This document shows positions 33,202 to 39,376 of a DNA stretch of 39,376 bases, one piece after another. Both the position numbers and the translations under genes were made by a program. Origin of the DNA: Nitrospira sp. LK70 (GTDB lineage: Bacteria; Nitrospirota; Nitrospiria; Nitrospirales; Nitrospiraceae); assembly GCA_011090425.1 (NCBI GenBank), contig PHGD01000029.1, positions 1 through 39,376 of the forward strand, in the 5' to 3' direction. The stretch's first letter is position 1. Every line of letters begins with the position of its first letter. Below the pieces are notes generated by a model. The model was not told where the DNA came from. It worked only from the letters and a program-made list of their open reading frames with translations, and made no database searches.

Positions 33202-34320
33202 TCAACAGGCCCCCTTGCCGGTGATCATTGCGGCTGGCGTCGCCACCAGGATCTTGATGTCGGCCCACAGAGACATGGTCCTGGCATACCGTAAGTCAAG
33301 ACGCACCATCTCGTCGAAGGTGGTGCGGCTCCGGCCTACGACTTGCCAGAGGCCTGTCATGCCCGGCTTGGCCTCCAATACACGACCTCTATGCCAGGGC
33401 TTGTATTGTTGCAGTTCATAGGGGAGCGGCGGCCGAGGTCCTACCAGCGACATGTCGCTCATCAATACATTCCAGAGCTGTGGCAGCTCATCGAGACTCG
33501 TTCTCCGAAGAAATCGGCCAATGAGAGTGATCCTGGTATCGTTCGTAAGCTTGAAGACGGCTGGCTTTTGTTGCAGTTGTGCCTGGTCGCTGGCGGTGAT
33601 GAACCAGCTCACATAGTCGTGGTGGACCTGGTGATCAGCCGTGGCATACATCGTTCGAAACTTGTACATCATGAAGGGCTTCATCAGATGACCAACCCGC
33701 ATCTGTGTGAAAAAGACCGGCCCGGGCGACGACAGCTTGACAAGTACGGAGATGAGTGCGAACACCGGCAATAGTAGGATTAACAGCAGGGCACTGAATA
33801 CTACGTCCATGCCTCGCTTGAGGATATGAACATTCTGGATGGATGGCCGATTCGCCGAGAGTTCCGGATACAGCAGTGGATCCATGGGGGACATCTGCTT
33901 CTCATTTGATGTGGTCGGCTCCGGATACACCAGCAACCTGATTGAGAACTGCTGCGCGAGAGCTTCATCACCCTGGAGGGCGACCGCGCTTCGGACTGTG
34001 TTTTCGAGCCGATCGCAGGTGCCGGTCAGGTCGGCTGGGTCAATCTCGGACACGATCAGACCGATGACCCTTGACGGTTCACACCAGCCCAGAATGTCAA
34101 GATCCGATGTGACCGTCGACAAGGCATTCGCCACGAAAGTGCCGTCAGCCGCCCCCTGCTTGCCCGACCTCTGCGGAAGGCCGATTAACAACAGCACCAT
34201 CGCCATTCCGGAGCGCTCTGTCCGTTTGCGCTCCCTGGTGATCACCTGTTTAAAGAGCGTCTCGTCGAGGATGGTCGCGCGCGTAGCTGCTCGCTCTTCT
34301 GCTGTCTGTGTCACGATCAT
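33202..34320 (-). CDS. Undecaprenyl-phosphate sugar transferase with N-terminal GGDEF-like domain
   Basis: 372 aa in two parts. Residues 1-140 form a degenerate GGDEF-like domain (FKQVITRERKRTERSGMAMVLLL; LSTVTSDLDILGWCEPSRVIGLIVSEIDP) without a GGDEF signature. From about 168 comes a bacterial sugar transferase: one membrane helix (KRGMDVVFSALLLILLLPVFALI), then SPGPVFFTQMRVG, FMMYKFRTM, RRTSLDELPQLWNVLMSDMSLVGPRPP and KPGMTGLWQVVGRS. It starts an exopolysaccharide repeat by moving a sugar-phosphate to the lipid carrier. The N-terminal domain resembles the stand-alone protein at 35371. ATG 34320 has GGGGGAG upstream. It follows the oxidoreductase by 18 bp. Confidence 0.92.
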   Translation of the reverse strand: MIVTQTAEERAATRATILDETLFKQVITRERKRTERSGMAMVLLLIGLPQRSGKQGAADGTFVANALSTVTSDLDILGWCEPSRVIGLIVSEIDPADLTGTCDRLENTVRSAVALQGDEALAQQFSIRLLVYPEPTTSNEKQMSPMDPLLYPELSANRPSIQNVHILKRGMDVVFSALLLILLLPVFALISVLVKLSSPGPVFFTQMRVGHLMKPFMMYKFRTMYATADHQVHHDYVSWFITASDQAQLQQKPAVFKLTNDTRITLIGRFLRRTSLDELPQLWNVLMSDMSLVGPRPPLPYELQQYKPWHRGRVLEAKPGMTGLWQVVGRSRTTFDEMVRLDLRYARTMSLWADIKILVATPAAMITGKGAC

Positions 34321-34338
34321 GTCTCCCCCTTCGATCGA

Positions 34339-35340
34339 CTAGGCCAACACAATTTCCTTATGCTGATTAAGCGACTGTTCCGCCGCTTCGAGGATGTTCA
34401 CGACTCGCAGCCCAGCCAGCCCGTCGTTGATCGGTTTCGTCCCGTTCATGATACAGTCCAGGAAATAACGGGTTTCCACCTTCAGCGCCTCAGCCTCTTC
34501 AATTTTCGGCGCGTACATATCGCCGGTCCTGTAACTGACTAAAGCCGCATGCATGCCCGATTCATTCTTGACGTCGGCGCCCTTGTCATAGACGCGTAGC
34601 TTTTCCGCCAGATCGAGGTCATTCCAGACCAGCATTCGCTTTTGGCCGCCGACCAGTGTCGTGCGTATCTTCACTGGTGAGAGCCAATTGACGTTAATGT
34701 GCGCCAGGACATTGTCTGGGAAATACACGGTCAAGTAGGCGATGTTCTCAAAATTGTTCACGTGCGCTCCGCCGGTCGCCACGACCAACTCGGGCTCGGC
34801 CCCGAGCAGGTAATCCATGATCGACAGGTCATGCGGCGCGAGATCCCAGAGCACGTTCACGTCGTGCTGAAAGAGCCCCAGATTCACGCGGGTCGAATCA
34901 TAGTAATAGAGGCGGCCCAACGTGCCGTCATCGATGAGTTGCTTGATCTTGCGGACGGCTCCGGTAAAGAGAAAGGTATGGTCCACCATGATCTGAAGTC
35001 CGCGTCGCTCCGCGAGCTCGATCAGATCCTCGGCTTCAGCGGAGGTTGCGGTAAAGGGTTTCTCCACGAACACGTGCTTCCCATTCTCAAGCGCCTTTTT
35101 CGCTAATTCGTAGTGGTACGATACCGGCGTGATGATTGCCACCGCATCGATGTCCGTGGCCAAAAGCACGGCATCCGGGTCAGTCGTCACGCTGATGTCA
35201 GGGTGCGCCGCCATCACACGAGTCAATGCTGCGGAAGATTTGTCGCAGATCGTGACGACCTTGCAGTCGTGCTGTCCGATAAAATTCCGCACCACGTTCG
35301 GCCCCCAATACCCATACCCGATCACACCAAGTCGTAGCAT
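34339..35340 (-). CDS. Gfo/Idh/MocA-family sugar oxidoreductase
   Basis: 333 aa. The N-terminal Rossmann domain has GVIGYGYWGPNVVRNF (residues 5-20) and the family's catalytic EKP (93-95) in KHVFVEKPFTATSAEAE. HTFLFTGAVRKIKQLIDDGTLG and DLAPHDLSIMDYLLG lie in the substrate domain. Such enzymes oxidise or reduce nucleotide-linked sugars, often at C3 of UDP-N-acetylglucosamine-type sugars in surface-polysaccharide clusters. ATG 35340 has AAGGAG 7 bp upstream. It lies 30 bp after the GGDEF-like gene and 18 bp before the sugar transferase, so it probably makes an unusual sugar for the same polymer. Confidence 0.92.
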   Translation of the reverse strand: MLRLGVIGYGYWGPNVVRNFIGQHDCKVVTICDKSSAALTRVMAAHPDISVTTDPDAVLLATDIDAVAIITPVSYHYELAKKALENGKHVFVEKPFTATSAEAEDLIELAERRGLQIMVDHTFLFTGAVRKIKQLIDDGTLGRLYYYDSTRVNLGLFQHDVNVLWDLAPHDLSIMDYLLGAEPELVVATGGAHVNNFENIAYLTVYFPDNVLAHINVNWLSPVKIRTTLVGGQKRMLVWNDLDLAEKLRVYDKGADVKNESGMHAALVSYRTGDMYAPKIEEAEALKVETRYFLDCIMNGTKPINDGLAGLRVVNILEAAEQSLNQHKEIVLA

Positions 35341-35370
35341 AAGTGCGCTCCTTGAAAGAGGTTATTGGAT

Positions 35371-35880
35371 TTAGTCTGTGGAACCAAGCGACGAAGCAGG
35401 ATGGTCTGCTGCATCCAATGCACTGAGCTCATCCTGCTCGATCACGCGTACCTGAAGAGAGTGGTCACCCGTGAAAGTCCGGGCGCCACGGAGACGATCC
35501 GTCAAACGGGCCTTGAGATTGTTGTACCCATCGACAACTGAAGCAGGCTGAAGCGCCGTCAAGAGGGATCCCAAGATGTATTCTTTGCGATACCACCCGA
35601 TGTAGTCAGTGGCGCGAAGACTCGTGGACAAGAGTGCGATCGCCTTCGTCGCATGTTCTTGTTTCATCGGCACGATGCCCCCCTGTGCATCGGTGCGATA
35701 AACGAGGAGAATCCGGCAAAGTTGACCAGAGCGCTTCGAACGTGTGGATTCATCGTGCACATAACTGCGAAAGACCTCTTCCGAGTAAACTTCCCCAGAA
35801 ATGGAAGACTTGTCGCGCTTGGCCAGGCCAAGCAAGGAAAAGAATCTATCTCGCCATAGATTTACTGGGTTCATAAGCAC
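35371..35880 (-). CDS. Stand-alone degenerate GGDEF-like protein
   Basis: 169 aa. The body (FRSYVHDESTRSKRSGQLCRILLVYR; LLSTSLRATDYIGWYRKEYILGSLLTAL) aligns by eye with the N-terminal domain of the sugar transferase at 33202 (KRTERSG...LLLIG; LSTVTSDLDILGW). It lacks the GG(D/E)EF residues needed to make cyclic di-GMP, so a regulatory or binding role is more likely. There is no signal peptide or membrane helix. The first codon of the frame is GTG 35880; ATG 35874, two codons later, is equally possible. No strong ribosome site is visible for either. It is the first gene of the oxidoreductase/sugar transferase run. Confidence 0.65.
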   Translation of the reverse strand: MLMNPVNLWRDRFFSLLGLAKRDKSSISGEVYSEEVFRSYVHDESTRSKRSGQLCRILLVYRTDAQGGIVPMKQEHATKAIALLSTSLRATDYIGWYRKEYILGSLLTALQPASVVDGYNNLKARLTDRLRGARTFTGDHSLQVRVIEQDELSALDAADHPASSLGSTD

Positions 35881-36108
35881 ATATTGAAAGTAGAGGAATG
35901 ATTCTGCCCTACGGCAGGGCGATCTGAGATGACTGACTTCTAAACGAACTCAATGCGGCGCGAGAGCCTGCTTACCTATCTTTTGGATGCAGGGAGTCTC
36001 GGCCCATCGGCTGCGTGGGTGACAATAGTTTGCGTGGGAAACTCTGTGGCCAGCCTATGTCCGTCTCCCGCTACCGTCCGGGTGATCGGAATGGCTGGTA
36101 ACCTGAAC
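35881..36108 (-). other. Long leader upstream of the exopolysaccharide gene run
   Basis: About 230 bp without a gene. On the minus strand CCCACGCA occurs twice, 19 bp apart (about 36014-36040), followed by a GC-rich region and by the perfect hairpin GCCCT/AGGGC (35906-35920). It could hold promoter elements or a structured RNA leader. I compared it with the cyclic di-GMP-I (GEMM) riboswitch pattern and it does not fit. Confidence 0.35.
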
Positions 36109-36349
36109 TAGCAGGCTGGTCAAAAGGCCGTCGTTCTCACCCGCCCACCCCTGCGCGCCAAGACGCGCATGTCACCGAACAAGGCAGCAACGAGCGAAGA
36201 GGCGAGCAGGTACATCCCTAGCTTCGCTTGAGCCGCTCGCTTCGATCACATGCGAGCGGATAGGTTTTTTGCCTCCAGTAACTCCCCTATACGATGAGCC
36301 TCTGAGCGATGCGAGAACACCGCGGGCGGTCTTTTTCCACCTCCTGCTA
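36109..36349. mobile_element. MITE-like element with TAGCAGG ends
   Basis: 241 bp starting TAGCAGG and ending CCTGCTA, with imperfect inverted similarity continuing inward (AAAAGGCC left; GGTCTTTTT right). The bounding TA on both sides fits a TA target duplication as made by IS630/mariner-type transposases. It contains no gene, only GC-rich inverted words (GCGCGCCAAGACGCGC, AGCGAAG/CTTCGCT). Elements with this kind of end are, from memory, common in Nitrospira. Its right end overlaps the stop codon of the toxin gene. Confidence 0.65.
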
Positions 36350-36703
36350 ACGACCACGCCCACCAATTCGAACTCGACCGGGAGTCAGCACAATGAAACT
36401 GCGGCTCAAGTCAGCCGCAAGCCGCGATACGAGAGTCACCACGGCTTCCGCGAGTGTCTTGCGAGCACTCGAGGGGTAGCGGATAAGAATCACACCGTTG
36501 GATTGTTGCGAATACGCGTAGACCAGCTGACCAAAATCTTTATCCTCTGTCAGGAGAATCCGATGCTCGCGGAAGGCCACATCCATGACGACCGCATCGT
36601 CAGAACCGGACAAGATTTCCGTGACTGCGAGCACATCATGCTCTGCAGCACGGAGCGCTCGAACGACTGAGAAGTCGCAACTTTCGTCGGCCAGAAACCG
36701 CAC
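36347..36703 (-). CDS. DUF5615 PIN-like toxin
   Basis: 118 aa. Starts FLADESCDFSVVRALRAAEHDVLAV with the D-E pair of the PIN-like DUF5615 fold; acidic LLTEDKDFGQLVY gives the second acidic site and GVILIRYP the last strand. Such proteins are likely RNases, paired with a DUF433 antitoxin, here the gene just upstream (3 bp gap). The start is GTG 36703. The stop codon TAG is formed from the terminal TA of the adjacent MITE-like element, so the natural C-terminus may have been altered by the insertion. The key acidic residues remain, so the toxin may still be active. Confidence 0.85.
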   Translation of the reverse strand: MRFLADESCDFSVVRALRAAEHDVLAVTEILSGSDDAVVMDVAFREHRILLTEDKDFGQLVYAYSQQSNGVILIRYPSSARKTLAEAVVTLVSRLAADLSRSFIVLTPGRVRIGGRGR

Positions 36704-36706
36704 AGG

Positions 36707-36958
36707 TTAGCGCTTGGCTCGCTTGCGGAAAGGGACACCAACCAACACCGTCTCTTCGTGGGCCACGGTGTCGGCCGCATAGCCGATGGCGGCTTGGATA
36801 TCGGCCTTGGTGAGACGGGGATAGGCGTCCAGCAAATGCGCTTCGCTGGCCCCCTCGCCGAGTTTTCGGAGAATCAACTCAACAGGGATGCGCGTGCCGC
36901 GAATGACGGGCTTGCCCATCATCACGTTGGGATTCATCTCAATTCGACTGGTCGTCAT
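36707..36958 (-). CDS. DUF433 antitoxin
   Basis: 83 aa. RIEMNPNVMMGKPVIRGTRIPVELILRKLGEGAS is the hallmark of DUF433, a helix-turn-helix antitoxin that represses its own operon and neutralises a DUF5615 partner. The rest (HLLDAYPRLTKADIQAAIGYAADTV) completes the domain, with a basic tail (PFRKRAKR). ATG 36958 is chosen because GGAGGGGAG lies just upstream; the longer frame to 37081 begins in spacer DNA and has no homologous part. It is placed first in the operon, as usual. Confidence 0.88.
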   Translation of the reverse strand: MTTSRIEMNPNVMMGKPVIRGTRIPVELILRKLGEGASEAHLLDAYPRLTKADIQAAIGYAADTVAHEETVLVGVPFRKRAKR

Positions 36959-37094
36959 TCTAGACTCCCCTCCAATATCTGGCGTTGAGTATAGCAAACC
37001 GCCCTGGAGAAACCCAACAAGGAGTGACGGAAGCGCGCGTGCCGACCCCCCTCCCGCCGGGCGAGGAACCTCGCCATCCATGCCAGAGAACCAT

Positions 37095-37126
37095 CAACGG
37101 CACCAACGTCCAACGGCACCAACGTC
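37095..37126 (+). repeat. 16-bp perfect tandem duplication
   Basis: CAACGGCACCAACGTC occurs twice in a row (37095-37110, 37111-37126), just beyond the end of the deacetylase gene. Confidence 0.9.
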
Positions 37127-37130
37127 CAGG

Positions 37131-38093
37131 CTATGTGGGGCACTCGTTGTCGGATTGGCCATCGGAAGCGTCCGTATCGTGAACTAGTCGAGGTTTAGTC
37201 TCGGCAACAAAGGCCGCCACTTCGCGCGGAAGGGCATACCAACAGGCATCCCCATAACGGGTGATAACGTACTTAAGAAGACGTTCATACAGATCGGCCT
37301 GATATTCCGAGGAGCTCGGTTTTCCATCAAAAGAAATGTAGTCCGGATGGACGACCACCAAAACCATCCCACCATGCGAAGCCACCCAATCAAGCTTCTT
37401 CGTCCACAGGTCGATAGTCGTTTCCTTCAAGAGCACGAACAACGTGGAGTCTTGTGGGAGCGTATAGGGAAGTTCCACGTAGCCCTTCGAGCCGTTGCGC
37501 TGAACCCAGAACGGGAAAATCGTCCCGACTCCATCCGGTTGCGGCTCGAATGGATCGGTATCAAATGTCGAGGTATCGTAGAGCAGATCGAGCGCGTGAA
37601 GCCAATCGAGGTTATGGAACATGTAGCCAGACCGGAAACCCGATGCTCCCCACTCTTTAAGATAGTGATTGATTCTCTGAGCTTGCTTTTGAAAGTGCTG
37701 CGACGAGCGATACAGTGACCCATCGTGCGACAGATCATGGACACCGACTTCAAAACCCTCCTGTTCAAGGTCCACTCGAAGCGAGTCCGGCACGAGGTAC
37801 TCACCCTCTGGAACGAAATTAAAAGACGCGCGGACGCCCAAGGCCTGGTCGAGCTCTGCCAGCTTCCGGCACCGTGCTAACCCGCGCTCACCTTCGACAT
37901 CATGCGTGACCACAAATGCAAACTTCTTCCCGTTCGGCCAGCCGGGCCAGCCCTCCGGTGGTCGAGCTGCAGGCGGCAAAATAGGCCAGGAACCACTGAT
38001 CTGTTTCCGTAAACGATTTGAAATCAGACGCCTTATTCGTACTCTGACAGCCCAAGGAATAACCGGCTTTAGAAAATAGTAGAGCTTTGTCAT
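37131..38093 (-). CDS. Polysaccharide deacetylase-family protein
   Basis: About 320 aa from ATG 38093 (the frame extends to 38207). A basic, partly hydrophobic N-terminus (KLYYFLKPVIPWAVRVRIRRLI) precedes a NodB-like barrel. Motif 1 is seen in FAFVVTHDVEGERG, where the usual acidic pair is changed to HD. Motif 2, the metal-binding H-x3-H, is in VGVHDLSHDGSLY. RASFNFVPEGEYLVPDSLRVDL and GFRSGYMFHNLDWLHALDLLYDTSTF follow. The family removes acetyl groups from N-acetylated polysaccharides, which suits the exopolysaccharide genes nearby. There is no clear signal peptide, so it may be cytosolic or membrane-associated. The start is uncertain, as no ribosome site is strong. Confidence 0.8.
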   Translation of the reverse strand: MTKLYYFLKPVIPWAVRVRIRRLISNRLRKQISGSWPILPPAARPPEGWPGWPNGKKFAFVVTHDVEGERGLARCRKLAELDQALGVRASFNFVPEGEYLVPDSLRVDLEQEGFEVGVHDLSHDGSLYRSSQHFQKQAQRINHYLKEWGASGFRSGYMFHNLDWLHALDLLYDTSTFDTDPFEPQPDGVGTIFPFWVQRNGSKGYVELPYTLPQDSTLFVLLKETTIDLWTKKLDWVASHGGMVLVVVHPDYISFDGKPSSSEYQADLYERLLKYVITRYGDACWYALPREVAAFVAETKPRLVHDTDASDGQSDNECPT

Positions 38094-38207
38094 GCGTAGT
38101 GTGGTCTTACTACCTACTTCACCCCACATATCCACAGTCGTCGCGGGCCGCATGCCTCCTAGCCCTGTACTCCTCTGAAATGTCGAGCCCATGTCATCCC
38201 AATACAC

Positions 38208-38440
38208 ATGCTTCTTAATCAGCCTACACCGTCGGATAAGCCAACGTCATACGCTGTTTTGGACAAGAGTGAAAGAGGCTAGCAATTCATGGGTTTGTCA
38301 TACACCGACATGAGCTGTTCCCTAATTTATGCTGTGAGAGGGTGAAGACGAGAACCTGAACCGCCCGCTAGAATAATGCCTTTCCTCATGCTTTTCCTCA
38401 TCTACAATTTCGGCAAGAAGGAGGTAGCTCCGCTTGTTTG
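38208..38440. other. Intergenic interval before the IS3 remnant
   Basis: I see no gene. Features are a partial tandem repeat TTTCCTCATGC/TTTTCCTCAT (about 38381-38401) and the likely edge of the IS3 element near 38437-38450 (TTGGACAGGTTCTG). Confidence 0.5.
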
Positions 38441-38483
38441 GACAGGTTCTGTCTGTTGATCAGTGGTGTCTGGCGGTATGCGC

Positions 38484-39222
38484 CTACACAGCGGGGAACC
38501 GCGCAGGCAAGCTCTCCCAGTACACGCAATCGGGCGTGCGTCCGTCAAGCGCGCGATGCGGCCTGATCTGGTTGTAGAAGGTCATGTAGCGCGCCACCCC
38601 CTGCGGGGCGTCAGCGACGGTCTCATAGGCATGGAGATAGACCTCCTCATATTTGAGACTCCGCCACAGCCACTCGACGAAGACATTGTTCCGCCACCGC
38701 CCCGTCCCATCCATACTGATCTGAATTCCGTGGTCGTTCAGGAGTCCGGTGAATTCCTGGCTCGTGAACTGGCAGCCTTGATCGGTGTTGAAGATCTCTG
38801 GTGTACCATAGCGGGTGATGGTCTCCTGCACGGCGTCCACGCAGAAGTCCGTGGTCAAGGTATTGGAGAGCCGCCACGCCAGGACCCGGCGACTCGCCCA
38901 GTCGAGGATCACCCACAGGTACACGAAGCCCCGGCGCATGGGAATGTACGTAATATCAGATACCCAGACGTGATTCGGCCGGGTGATCGTCAGCTGGCGC
39001 AGCAGAGAGGGATACATCCGATGGGCGGGATGGCGTTGTCTCGTACGCGGCATGCAATAGACTGCGGTGATCCCCATGCGCCTCATCAGGTTGGCCATAT
39101 GACGCCGTCCCACTTCATACCCTTCGCGCCGGAGCACATCACGCAGCATGCGGGCTCCCGCAAACGGAAACTGCAGATGCAGCTCGTCGATCCGGCGCAT
39201 GAGCGCCAGTGTGGTGTCTGAC
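38484..39222 (-). pseudogene. IS3-family transposase OrfB, 5'-truncated
   Basis: The frame reads LMRRIDELHLQFPFAGARMLRDVL, the HTH_21-like part, then the integrase core: HVWVSDITYIPM (first D), EIFNTDQGCQFTS (second D), and the glutamate in NNVFVEWLWRSLKYEEVYL, ending FYNQIRPHRALDGRTPDCVYW. All three catalytic residues are present. The typical N-terminal part of OrfB and the whole of OrfA are missing: homology stops around 39222, and unrelated sequence (an IS4-type fragment) follows. The 10-bp word GTGGTGTCTG occurs both just downstream of the gene (38463-38472) and at the truncation (39211-39220). It belongs to the IS3 subgroup and should be inactive. Confidence 0.85.
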
Positions 39223-39237
39223 CCTCATGGCACTACC

Positions 39238-39376
39238 TTAAGCATATTGTGCTCGCGCCCGGATGATGGCGGCACGTGCAACATGCCGAGGGACCGTCAG
39301 AAGCGCATGGTTTTTGGGTCTTCGTTTGATCGCGTGCGGCTCGATGCGTCCGGGGCGAATCGGCACACGCAGGGCG
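39238..39376 (-). pseudogene. IS4-family transposase, C-terminal end (runs off the window)
   Basis: In frame from the window edge to a TAA at 39238-39240, the minus strand encodes 45 residues including PIRPGRIEPHAIKRRPKNHA and LLTVPRHVARAAI. The PxRxEPRAxKRRPK pattern is typical of the C-terminus of IS4-type transposases. The fragment is open at the window edge, so the gene may be complete outside. It directly adjoins the truncated IS3 gene. Confidence 0.65.

Noticed and set aside
35881-36120. Cyclic di-GMP-I (GEMM) riboswitch in front of the polysaccharide genes
   Set aside because: Repeated CACGCA words suggested it, but the first hairpin and the GAAA tetraloop region are missing and the spacing is too short.
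36109-36349. CRISPR-like repeat array
   Set aside because: The repeated words are inverted and irregular, with no constant spacers and no cas genes.
36172-36366. 64-aa minus-strand frame
   Set aside because: It lies within the palindromic MITE-like element and ends there; no protein character.

Overview
The window looks like chromosomal DNA of a Gram-negative, moderately GC-rich bacterium, most probably Nitrospira or a close relative in Nitrospirota. This rests on gene content: a sulfur-carrier/E1/JAMM cluster, heavy-metal RND efflux, a PEP-CTERM/exosortase locus, and a short terminal-repeat element of a type I associate with that genus. No rRNA or tRNA gene was seen. The assignment is inference, not a database result.

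Layout. 1-1283: an ISNCY-type transposase fragment interrupted by a REP-type (RAYT/Y1) transposase element with repeated ends. 1324-1746: an unknown gene, then about 540 bp of gene-poor sequence. 2301-7501 (+): a compact sulfur cluster with a ThiS-like carrier, cysteine synthase, two MoeB/ThiF-like E1 enzymes, threonine synthase, a CysO-like carrier, a NIL-domain protein and a JAMM protease. 7957-17333 (-): a long run of genes: CzcC/CzcB/CzcA-like metal efflux, a HEAT-repeat protein, peptide deformylase, an MsbA-like ABC exporter and two small cysteine-containing proteins. 17530-22182: a small coiled-coil protein (-), glgC (+), and a Ski2/HelY-like helicase split into two genes in the reverse of the normal domain order. 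22203-23183 (-): an outer-membrane barrel.

24028-27303 (+): a tandemly duplicated pair of secreted fibronectin-III proteins (lipoprotein, then BACON-FN3). 27406-35880 (-): an exopolysaccharide/PEP-CTERM locus with a tiny PEP-CTERM substrate, a candidate sigma-54 promoter and upstream palindromes, PrsR, a FemAB-like protein, an exosortase, a DUF4038 lipoprotein, a sugar transferase, a Gfo/Idh/MocA oxidoreductase and a stand-alone GGDEF-like protein. 36109-38093: a MITE-like element abutting a DUF433/DUF5615 toxin-antitoxin pair, then a polysaccharide deacetylase. 38484-39376: remnants of IS3 and IS4 transposases.

How the genes work together. The sulfur cluster probably activates carrier C-termini as thiocarboxylates (E1 enzymes), delivers sulfide to PLP enzymes, and releases products or matures a carrier with the JAMM protease. 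The exosortase locus probably builds and sorts surface polymer and PEP-CTERM protein under PrsR/RpoN control. The most unusual observations are the reversed split helicase, the ThiS-like carrier with a -GGGR tail beside a JAMM protease, the complete-looking sigma-54/PrsR control region on an 83-residue PEP-CTERM protein, and the duplicated FN3 gene pair.
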